NCBI GenBank assembly: GCA_900769955.1
Contig: CAAGIP010000140.1
Location: forward strand, 1-8,922
DNA from: Spirochaetia bacterium
GTDB taxonomy: Bacteria; Spirochaetota; Spirochaetia; Sphaerochaetales; Sphaerochaetaceae
Reading direction: 5' to 3'
Length of the DNA stretch: 8,922 bases
Part shown: one piece after another, positions 1 to 5,903 of the stretch
How positions within the stretch are numbered: the stretch's first letter is position 1
Layout of the letters: the number at the start of each line of letters is the position of its first letter
The notes under the pieces: model-generated
What the model was told of the DNA's origin: nothing
The model's database searches: none
What the model saw: only the letters and a program-made list of their open reading frames with translations
Made by a program: the position numbers and the translations under genes

Positions 1-861
1 ATCGGTTCCGGTAAAGGTATCGGCATAAGCTTCTACAACCACGGAGGCGCGTTCACCGGTAACGGTGAGCAGGCGATAATCAAGGGACGCCTTAAGCTCG
101 TTAAGGACGGTGATAAGTTTACCGTTCTCTGCGGACAGACTGAGATGGGACAGGGCTTCAGGACTGCCCTGAGGAAAATCGTTGCCTCAACGCTTGAAGT
201 CGGTATGGATGATGTCATCTTCGATGCACCCAATACTGACATGGTTCCCGATTCAGGTCCTACCGCCGCATCGCGTTCAACGATGGTTGTCGGTAACCTC
301 GGATACAGGGCTGCCCTTCAGATGAAGGAAAAGATGGGTGAGGAGCATGCTGAGGTCGAAGTTCAGTATGAACACCCTGAAGGACATCCCTGGGATCAGT
401 CAACATTCAAGGGCGATGCATACCTCGGTTATGGCTGGGGTGCCGCATGCGTGGAAGTCGAGGTTGACAAGATCACGAATGAAGTAACGGTTAAGGGAAT
501 CTGGACAAGCCATGACATCGGACGTCCGATCGATGAACTTATCGTTCACGGTCAGGTAAACGGCGGTGTAATGCAGTCACTCGGATATGCCGCGATGGAG
601 AAGATGGAAAACAGGAAAGGACACTTCAGACAGTCCAGCATGTCAGACTACGTCATCCCGACCAGCATGGACTTCCCGAAGCAGGAGTACTTCTTCGTCG
701 ATAACCCGTACCCATGGGGACCGTTCGGTGCCAAGGGCATGGGAGAACTGGTATTTAACGGTGCTGATGCCGCATATGTTGATGCGGTTGAGCGTGCGCT
801 CGGCATCAGCTGTCACAAGATCCCCATTCCTGTTGAGGATATCGAGGGCCTGAGAAAATGA
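1..861 (+). CDS. xdhA: Xanthine dehydrogenase-type molybdenum-binding subunit, C-terminal part (5' end outside window)
   Basis: The reading frame is open from base 1, giving the last 286 residues of a protein whose family is usually about 750-780 residues. It is the molybdopterin-binding large subunit of a xanthine dehydrogenase-type hydroxylase, which oxidises N-heterocycles such as hypoxanthine or xanthine in the cytoplasm. Visible motifs in order are CGQTEMGQG (fragment residues ~44-52), a cofactor-contacting loop; NTDMVPDSGPTAASRSTM (~79-96), the pterin-binding stretch; the DIGRPIDELIVHGQVNGG block; and FGAKGMGE (242-249), whose final Glu is the family's catalytic base. The stop overlaps the next start as ATGA (858-861), which suggests translational coupling to the Fe-S subunit. 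The ATG at 145 is internal, not the start. Fold and cofactor are secure. The exact substrate (xanthine, hypoxanthine, nicotinate or other) is not, because the part of the pocket upstream is missing. Confidence 0.9.
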   Translation: MGSGKGIGISFYNHGGAFTGNGEQAIIKGRLKLVKDGDKFTVLCGQTEMGQGFRTALRKIVASTLEVGMDDVIFDAPNTDMVPDSGPTAASRSTMVVGNLGYRAALQMKEKMGEEHAEVEVQYEHPEGHPWDQSTFKGDAYLGYGWGAACVEVEVDKITNEVTVKGIWTSHDIGRPIDELIVHGQVNGGVMQSLGYAAMEKMENRKGHFRQSSMSDYVIPTSMDFPKQEYFFVDNPYPWGPFGAKGMGELVFNGADAAYVDAVERALGISCHKIPIPVEDIEGLRK

Positions 862-1331
862 GCATGATCGAATTCAGATTGAACGGAAAGCCGGTTGCCT
901 TTGACGGTAACCCGCTTAAGAGACTGTTGGACGTGCTCCGTGATGACTTCGGTGTCACGGGCACTAAGGAAGGCTGCGGTGAAGGTGAGTGCGGCGCATG
1001 TTCCGTCCTCAAGGACGGAAAGCTCGTCACATCATGCATCATCCCTGTCGGTGCAGTCGGCGGATGTGAGATTGTCACGATCGAGGGACTCCGTGAGACG
1101 GAGCAGGGCAAATGCCTGGTTGAAAGCTTTGCCGAAGGCGGTGCCGTACAGTGCGGTTTCTGCATTCCAGGCATGGTAATGGCAGCTCAGGCACTGCTGC
1201 TGAAGAATCCTCATCCGACCGAAGCTGATGTGCGTCTTGCCATCAGCGGCAACATCTGCCGCTGCACGGGCTATGACCTCATCGTCGAGTCAATACTGCT
1301 GGCAAGCAGGAAGGGGGAAGGTCTATGGTAA
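858..1331 (+). CDS. xdhC: Xanthine dehydrogenase-type [2Fe-2S] subunit
   Basis: This 157-residue protein is the small iron-sulfur subunit that carries electrons from the molybdenum site to FAD. An N-terminal plant-ferredoxin domain has Cys40, Cys45, Cys48 and Cys60 (GCGEGECGAC and a later Cys), and a C-terminal four-helix domain has Cys99, Cys102, Cys134 and Cys136 (QCGFC and ICRC). All eight ligands for two [2Fe-2S] clusters are therefore present, and length is normal for the family. I chose the ATG at 858 because GAGGG at 844-848 lies nine bases upstream and it overlaps the upstream stop; the ATG at 864 is a weaker alternative. It overlaps the next gene by 7 bases. Gene order here is Mo, Fe-S, FAD. 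The symbol follows the E. coli naming, in which XdhC is the Fe-S subunit; the same name is used elsewhere for a maturation factor, which this is not. Confidence 0.93.
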   Translation: MSMIEFRLNGKPVAFDGNPLKRLLDVLRDDFGVTGTKEGCGEGECGACSVLKDGKLVTSCIIPVGAVGGCEIVTIEGLRETEQGKCLVESFAEGGAVQCGFCIPGMVMAAQALLLKNPHPTEADVRLAISGNICRCTGYDLIVESILLASRKGEGLW

Positions 1332-2185
1332 GAAGTTTCATTCCCCAGAGCCTTGAGGAGGCTCTGAAGATAAGGGCAGAGGAGCATGCTCTCCCACTGG
1401 CCGGCGGATCAGATCTGATGGTCCAGCACAGGAAGGGAACGGGTGTCGTCCCCGAGTTCTCCGCTCCCATCATGATCATCTCAGGTCTTAAGGAGCTTAA
1501 AGGCATAAGACGTGAGGATGACGGCACGGTCGTCATCGGTGCACTCACGACATCCGCAGAAATTGCAGAGTCTGAGCTCGTGCCTTACTTCGTGAGAAAG
1601 GCTGCATCCCTGATGGGTGCCATTTCCCTCAGGAACAGTGCCACGATCGGAGGCAATATCGGAAACGCATCCCCTAAAGGTGATCTTCCCCAGCCCCTGA
1701 TCCTCCTCGATGCTTCAGTCGTGCTGAAGAGCATAAACGGAGAGAGAACCGTCCTTCTTGATGACTTCATCAAAGGAAGCAAAAAGACTGAACTCAGGGA
1801 TGATGAGATCATCACTGAAGTCCGCATCCCCAAGTGTGAGTGGACATATGCCTACTACAGGAAGATCGGAACCAGAAAGGCCAATGCCATCAGCAAGCTT
1901 TCCCTTTCAGCCCTCATCCTCGTCGAGGACGGCGTAATCCGTGACTTCAGGGTCTCAAGCGGTGCGGCAGGCCCCAAGGTGGCAAGGTGCCGTGAAAATG
2001 AGGAAAAACTCATCGGTAAGACAATTGCCGACATCGAAGGTCTTAAGGAAGAGATCCTTGATGGACACAATAACGTGATCTCCCCTCATGCAATGCCTGA
2101 GTGGAGACGCAACACGACCAGAAGGATGCTCGATCATTTCCTGACGGAAGTCGCTTCCGGCGCTCCAGCTGGTATCATTGAGTAA
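1325..2185 (+). CDS. xdhB: Xanthine dehydrogenase-type FAD-binding subunit
   Basis: The 286-residue product is the FAD subunit of the three-part hydroxylase, passing electrons from the [2Fe-2S] clusters to an acceptor such as NAD+. The N-terminal FAD domain shows LAGGSDLMV (25-33), which binds the FAD phosphates, and LRNSATIGGNIGNASPKGD (102-120) with the usual GDLP ending. The C-terminal part from about residue 175 (YYRKIGTRKANAISK and onward) matches the CO-dehydrogenase flavoprotein C-terminal domain. Length is typical. The start overlaps the Fe-S gene by 7 bases, with GGGGGA at 1313-1318 six bases upstream, so the two are probably co-translated. Together with the two genes before it, this completes a conventional Mo/Fe-S/FAD enzyme. 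Confidence 0.92.
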   Translation: MVRSFIPQSLEEALKIRAEEHALPLAGGSDLMVQHRKGTGVVPEFSAPIMIISGLKELKGIRREDDGTVVIGALTTSAEIAESELVPYFVRKAASLMGAISLRNSATIGGNIGNASPKGDLPQPLILLDASVVLKSINGERTVLLDDFIKGSKKTELRDDEIITEVRIPKCEWTYAYYRKIGTRKANAISKLSLSALILVEDGVIRDFRVSSGAAGPKVARCRENEEKLIGKTIADIEGLKEEILDGHNNVISPHAMPEWRRNTTRRMLDHFLTEVASGAPAGIIE

Positions 2186-2187
2186 AC

Positions 2188-2194
2188 AGGGAGG
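2188..2194 (+). promoter_or_regulatory. Ribosome binding site that sets the YgfM-like start
   Basis: AGGGAGG lies four bases before the ATG at 2199 in the 13-base gap after the previous stop. It favours ATG 2199 over an in-frame TTG at 2178, which overlaps the preceding gene. A further in-frame ATG at 2211 has GGAG six bases upstream, but starting there would trim the start of the domain. Confidence 0.65.
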
Positions 2195-2198
2195 CTTT

Positions 2199-2894
2199 AT
2201 GGAGAAAGTCATGGCATCAACACTCGCTGAGTGTGCAATGAAAAAGAAGGAGCTTCCTTCTGCTGCATACATCGCAGGAGGAACCGAGGATCTTCGCCTG
2301 AAGCAGGATGCACCGTCTGCGGTAATTCCCCTTGCCGGTCTGATCGAAAGAAAGGCAGAAGTGAGAGGAGATGAGGTCTTCCTCTCATCAGCCCTGACTT
2401 TCTCCGATCTTGAAGCATCCGCCATCGTTCCTGAGCCACTGAAGGCTGCAGTAAGGAAGATGGCATCAAGAGCACTTAAAAATGCTGCAACGCTCGGAGG
2501 CAACATCGCGGCAAAGAGATGCGACAGCTATCTCATCCCCGCACTGCTTGCCTACGGTGCGCGTCTTGTCATATTCAGCGATAAGGAAAAGGTCTGTGAC
2601 CTTGCAAAATATGTAACGAAGTCCTGTGACTGCATCATCCTCGGCGTGCTGCTTGATCCGAGAGTGAAGGTCGTCACAAAGCGTGAATCACTCACATCAT
2701 CATCCCATGCGGCAGTTACTTCCGCTCTGAGTGAGAAGGGTTACTTCACCGCTGTTTCAGGCGGCGGCATCTTCTCATCGCTTGAGGAAGCACTCAGCGC
2801 TGACATAAAGGATGACATCACCGGAAGCGCATCATACAAGAAATATCTTGTAAAAGAGAATCATGAGATACTGAAGGAGGCTCTGAATGGTTAA
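2199..2894 (+). CDS. ygfM: YgfM-like FAD-binding subunit of an XdhD-type molybdenum hydroxylase
   Basis: This 231-residue protein is a second, divergent FAD-domain protein, paralogous to the one just upstream. IAGGTEDL (25-32) replaces the usual GGTDLL-type phosphate-binding loop, and LKNAATLGGNIAAK (93-106) matches the second FAD motif, followed by a P-x-LLAYGARL segment. The C-terminal part (from about 130) is short and poorly conserved, and I cannot find the standard flavoprotein C-terminal signature there. The product is somewhat shorter than I recall for E. coli YgfM (about 259 residues). The 8-base overlap with the XdhD-like gene reproduces the E. coli ygfM-xdhD pairing and is the main reason for the name. 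Its expected role is electron transfer for the XdhD-like protein. The acceptor or donor is unknown, as no YgfK partner lies in the window. Confidence 0.8.
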   Translation: MEKVMASTLAECAMKKKELPSAAYIAGGTEDLRLKQDAPSAVIPLAGLIERKAEVRGDEVFLSSALTFSDLEASAIVPEPLKAAVRKMASRALKNAATLGGNIAAKRCDSYLIPALLAYGARLVIFSDKEKVCDLAKYVTKSCDCIILGVLLDPRVKVVTKRESLTSSSHAAVTSALSEKGYFTAVSGGGIFSSLEEALSADIKDDITGSASYKKYLVKENHEILKEALNG

Positions 2895-5760
2895 TTTTGT
2901 ATTAAACGGTAAGAAGGTTTCCTCTGCTCTCGATCCCATGACTCCCTTAAGGGAAGTCCTGGTTTCCCTCGGCTGTTCAAGTGTCCGTGACAGTGATGAC
3001 AGGGAAGGCTTTGCCGGTAGTGATTCCGTAATCTTCAATGATGAAGTCAGGTACTCTAACCTCATCCCGCTCTTCATGGCTGAGGGTGCTGAAATAAGAA
3101 CCGCTGAGTCACTTATTAAGGACAGGAAGATAAATGACGTCCAGCGTGCAATGGTTGCTGCCGGTGTCGTTCAGAGTGCATACAACTCACCTACAGTCGC
3201 ACTTATTCTCACGCACCTGCTCGAGCATAAGCCCGATGCCACAAGGGACGATGTAAAGGATGCACTTTCATCCGTTTTCATCCGTGATGCGGGCTATGAG
3301 CACTTCTACCTTGCAGTGAAGCTTGTTCAGGAAGAGAGGAAGGAAGGTCACTACGTGACTCCCGTATCCCCTTCATTCCGCCCCGAGCTTGAAGTCATAG
3401 GAAAGCCCACCGGCAAGATAGACGGGGAAAGTCTCGTGAAAGGCGAGAAGGTCTTCGTTGAGGATAAGGTGATGCCCGGTGCATACGCACTTGAAGTGCT
3501 GAGAAGCCCCTATGCGATGGCTTATGTTACCGACATTGACACAACTGAAGCCGAGAAGCTTGAAGGTGTTGAGGCAATCATTACCTGGAAGAACGTACCC
3601 GATGTCTACTACATGTCTGCAGGTCAGGGAAACCCTGAACCCAGTCCCCATGACAGGAAGCTCATCAACCGTAAGGTACGTCACGTCGGCGACCGTGTTG
3701 CCGCGATCGTCGCGGTTGATAAGGAAACCTGTGAGAAGGCCAAGTCCCTCATCAAGGTTACCTATGAACCCCTGACACCGGTACTGACAGTTGAGGAAGC
3801 AATGGCAGAGGGAGCACCTCTCGTGCATAATGGTAAGATCGAGTACGTGGTCGGAGCTCCCGCAGACCTTGAGAAGCAGAACGAAAAGTACGATGAGAGG
3901 GATGGAAAGGTAATCTATCAGTTCCCGCTTCATGGAGACATCAGGCACAATATTGCGGCAGGTGCCCATGGCGGTATCGGCTCCCTTGAGGAAGGCTTTA
4001 AGGAAGCGGATGCGATCGTTGAGGAAACATACCAGACCAGTCAGGTGCAGTGCACCCCGCTTGAACCCCATGTATGTTACTCCCTGATCGAGAACGGAAG
4101 GCTTACCGTTCATGCATCGACACAGGTTCCATGGCACTTAAGAAGAATAGTAGCAACCGTATGCGGCATCAGCGAGAACAAGGTCCATGTCATCAAGGAG
4201 CGTGTCGGCGGAGGCTATGGCTCCAAGCAGGACATCCTTGTAGAGGATCTCTGTGCATACTGCACATACATAACAGGGAAGCCGATTTACTACAGGAATA
4301 CAAGACAGGAAGAGTTCATTGCCAACTCAACCCGTCATCCGATGAGACTCACCGTTAAGATGGGCGGTAAGAAGGACGGAACGATCACGGCAATCTACAT
4401 GGATGTCAGGGCCAACACCGGTCCTTACGGCAACCACTGTCTCACTGTTCCGATGAATGCATCGAGTAAGACGCTTCCTCTCTTTGCCGTGAAGAACATG
4501 TTCTATGACCTCAACACCTACTACACCAACATCGCACCCACAGGTGCATATCAGGGGTACGGTGCTCCGAAGGGTTACTTCGCGATCATGTCGGCTCTTG
4601 CAGAGCTTTCCTGGAAGCTCGGTCTCGATCCGCTTGAAGTTGCAAAGAAGAACGTCGTTGAGGAAGGCTACATGCTTGAAATCCTCAAAGGTCTCGGTGA
4701 AGGCCGTGAGGGGGCAATCGTACCGGTAGGTTCATGCGGTGTTAAGGAAGCCCTTGAAAAGGGTGCCGAGATGATCGAGTGGGGTAAGAAAGAAGTCAGT
4801 GATGATCCTGACTGGGCAATCGGAAAGGGCTTTGCAATGATCCAGCAGGGTTCCGGTCTTCCCGGACTTGACCACTCCAACTGTCAGGTCAAGCTTCTCA
4901 CCGACGGAACGTTCCTGGTGTTAAGCGGCGGTGCCGACATCGGTACCGGACTTGATACCATCTCCGCAAAGATCGTTGCCGAGAACATGAAAGTCTCCCT
5001 TGATAAGATTTCGGTCGTATCGGGTGACACTGACTCCTGTCTCTTCGATACAGGTGCCTATGCATCATCAGGCACATACTTCTCGGCATCGGCAACCCTC
5101 CGTGCAACAGAGGACCTTGTGAGGAAGATGGTTAAGGAAGCTGCGATCCAGATGGGTGAAAACGAGGAAGACCTTTCCTTCAGGGCTCCCGGAGAAGTGG
5201 TTTCAGCAAAGACGGGAAAGACACTCTCCTATGCAAAGCTCAGCCACGACACTCTTGCAGGTGACGGACGCGGTCAGCTTGTAGGTACCGGATACTTTGT
5301 TACCGCAAACTCTGCAATCCCTTACGGTGCCCACTTTGCTCAGGTTGCGGTCAATAAGAGGACCGGTGAAGTGAAGGTCATGAAGTTCTACGCACTTCAG
5401 GATGCGGGTACCCCGATCAACCCGGAAATCGCGCTCTGCCAGATGTACGGTGCTGCGATGAAGAGTATCGGACACACGCTATATGAAGGCATGGTCCTGG
5501 ATAAGGACGGCGTATGCCACAACGCGAACTTCACCGACTACGGAACCCCGATGATCGGGGAAGCTCCCGATGACTTCAAGGCTGTGCTCATCGATGTGAA
5601 TGACCAGTACGGACCGTACGGTGCAAAGAGCATCAGTGAGATCGCGACCAACGGAGCCGCTCCCGCCATCGCGATGGCAATTGCCGATGCAACCGGCGTC
5701 TGGGTACGTACCTGGCCGATAACACCTGAAAAGATACTTAAAGGTATGGGTAAAATCTGA
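2887..5760 (+). CDS. xdhD: XdhD-like molybdenum hydroxylase with a cysteine-free [2Fe-2S]-like N-terminal domain
   Basis: The 957 residues match the length I recall for E. coli XdhD (956). Residues 1-150 align with an Fe-S subunit (VNFVLNGKKV start, a VVQSAYNSPTVALILTHLL helix where CGFC normally sits, FIRDAGYEHF where CRCTGYD sits), but the cluster cysteines are gone. Residues ~165-957 are the molybdopterin part: STQVPWHLRR (411-420), ERVGGGYGSKQDI (438-450), GAYQGYGAPKG (553-563), SGGADIGTGLDT (680-691), GAYASSGTYFS (723-733) and YGAKSISE (911-918), with Glu918 at the catalytic-base position. Gln448 and Gln556 replace the Glu and Arg usual in xanthine dehydrogenases. The start is set by AAGGAGG at 2874-2880, six bases upstream, and overlaps the YgfM-like gene by 8. 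Families of this type are called 'probable selenate reductase Mo subunit' and are linked to selenium-dependent molybdenum hydroxylases and purine metabolism. The true substrate is unresolved. Confidence 0.9.
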   Translation: MVNFVLNGKKVSSALDPMTPLREVLVSLGCSSVRDSDDREGFAGSDSVIFNDEVRYSNLIPLFMAEGAEIRTAESLIKDRKINDVQRAMVAAGVVQSAYNSPTVALILTHLLEHKPDATRDDVKDALSSVFIRDAGYEHFYLAVKLVQEERKEGHYVTPVSPSFRPELEVIGKPTGKIDGESLVKGEKVFVEDKVMPGAYALEVLRSPYAMAYVTDIDTTEAEKLEGVEAIITWKNVPDVYYMSAGQGNPEPSPHDRKLINRKVRHVGDRVAAIVAVDKETCEKAKSLIKVTYEPLTPVLTVEEAMAEGAPLVHNGKIEYVVGAPADLEKQNEKYDERDGKVIYQFPLHGDIRHNIAAGAHGGIGSLEEGFKEADAIVEETYQTSQVQCTPLEPHVCYSLIENGRLTVHASTQVPWHLRRIVATVCGISENKVHVIKERVGGGYGSKQDILVEDLCAYCTYITGKPIYYRNTRQEEFIANSTRHPMRLTVKMGGKKDGTITAIYMDVRANTGPYGNHCLTVPMNASSKTLPLFAVKNMFYDLNTYYTNIAPTGAYQGYGAPKGYFAIMSALAELSWKLGLDPLEVAKKNVVEEGYMLEILKGLGEGREGAIVPVGSCGVKEALEKGAEMIEWGKKEVSDDPDWAIGKGFAMIQQGSGLPGLDHSNCQVKLLTDGTFLVLSGGADIGTGLDTISAKIVAENMKVSLDKISVVSGDTDSCLFDTGAYASSGTYFSASATLRATEDLVRKMVKEAAIQMGENEEDLSFRAPGEVVSAKTGKTLSYAKLSHDTLAGDGRGQLVGTGYFVTANSAIPYGAHFAQVAVNKRTGEVKVMKFYALQDAGTPINPEIALCQMYGAAMKSIGHTLYEGMVLDKDGVCHNANFTDYGTPMIGEAPDDFKAVLIDVNDQYGPYGAKSISEIATNGAAPAIAMAIADATGVWVRTWPITPEKILKGMGKI

Positions 5761-5766
5761 TTAATA

Positions 5767-5788
5767 CGGGCTGTCTTCGGGCAGCCCG
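5767..5788 (+). terminator. Hairpin terminator with C(UUCG)G tetraloop after the hydroxylase operon
   Basis: Seven bases after the xdhD-like stop, CGGGCTGTC (5767-5775) pairs with GGCAGCCCG (5780-5788), a 9-bp stem with one G-U pair, around the very stable UUCG tetraloop. The following AATTATAT is A/T-rich but not a true U-run, so termination may be partial or helped by a factor. Its position between two unrelated operons supports the call. Confidence 0.72.
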
Positions 5789-5817
5789 AATTATATCCCA
5801 TCCGCTTACCATACATT

Positions 5818-5823
5818 TATAAT
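5818..5823 (+). promoter_or_regulatory. Candidate -10 element of the argC promoter
   Basis: There is a perfect TATAAT between the terminator and argC, which would place the transcription start near 5830, just before the first ARG-box-like palindrome. No convincing -35 is seen at the right distance (the bases at 5794-5800 are TATCCCA). Alternatives are TTACCA at 5806 with TAAACT at 5829 (17-bp spacer), or TAGACA at 5855 with TATAAA at 5876 (only 15 bp, and too close to the ribosome site). Confidence 0.45.
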
Positions 5824-5833
5824 ACAGGTAAAC

Positions 5834-5847
5834 TGTAAATTTATTCA
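5834..5847 (+). promoter_or_regulatory. ARG-box-like operator 1 (ArgR/AhrC site)
   Basis: TGTAAATTTATTCA compares with the ARG-box core TGAAT-N4-ATTCA: the right half is perfect, the left half matches 3 of 5, and the centre is A/T-only. It lies just downstream of the candidate TATAAT, where a bound arginine repressor would block transcription of the argCJB operon. Assignment rests on consensus and location only. Confidence 0.5.
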
Positions 5848-5873
5848 AAACCAGTAGACAAAACGACCAATTA

Positions 5874-5887
5874 TGTATAAATATGCA
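5874..5887 (+). promoter_or_regulatory. ARG-box-like operator 2 (ArgR/AhrC site)
   Basis: TGTATAAATATGCA matches the TGAAT-N4-ATTCA core at 8 of 10 positions and sits directly before the argC ribosome site. Its centre is 40 bp from that of the first box, wider than the closely paired boxes common in enterobacteria but compatible with looping or separate hexamer contacts. TGTAT/ATACA (5874-5878, 5887-5891) also forms a perfect short inverted repeat. Confidence 0.42.
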
Positions 5888-5890
5888 TAC

Positions 5891-5897
5891 AGGAGGT
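5891..5897 (+). promoter_or_regulatory. Strong ribosome binding site setting the argC start
   Basis: AGGAGGT lies six bases before the ATG at 5904. An in-frame ATG at 5883 lies upstream of this site and would translate through it, so 5904 is preferred; the ArgC family also begins at the MIKAGIIGATGY segment. Confidence 0.85.
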
Positions 5898-5903
5898 CGT
5901 AAG

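Noticed and set aside
806..1174. 122-codon minus-strand frame over the xdhA-xdhC junction
   Set aside because: It is opposite the cluster-binding region of the Fe-S subunit; Ser/Pro-rich translation is typical of a shadow frame.
2178..2198. TTG start giving a 7-residue extension of the YgfM-like protein
   Set aside because: The ribosome site at 2188-2194 lies downstream of it, and the family domain begins at the ATG at 2199.
1955..2506. 183-codon open frame on the minus strand
   Set aside because: It spans the junction of two well-supported plus-strand genes and its translation is low-complexity with no family likeness.
2887..3336. Sequencing error or pseudogene as the reason for the missing cysteines
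   Set aside because: The frame is intact for 957 codons, the rest of the domain is coherent, and the cysteines are lost by substitution rather than frameshift; the same loss is recalled for E. coli XdhD.
3373..4137. 254-codon open frame on the minus strand inside the XdhD-like gene
   Set aside because: It is antisense to a strongly conserved molybdopterin domain, shows no recognisable domain, and has no operon context; it is a shadow of biased codon use.
5855..5881. TAGACA / TATAAA as the argC promoter
   Set aside because: The spacer is only 15 bp and the start point would fall about at the ribosome site; kept only as an alternative.
5883..5903. Earlier in-frame ATG for argC
   Set aside because: It has no ribosome site, would translate through the AGGAGGT element, and adds residues not seen in ArgC proteins.
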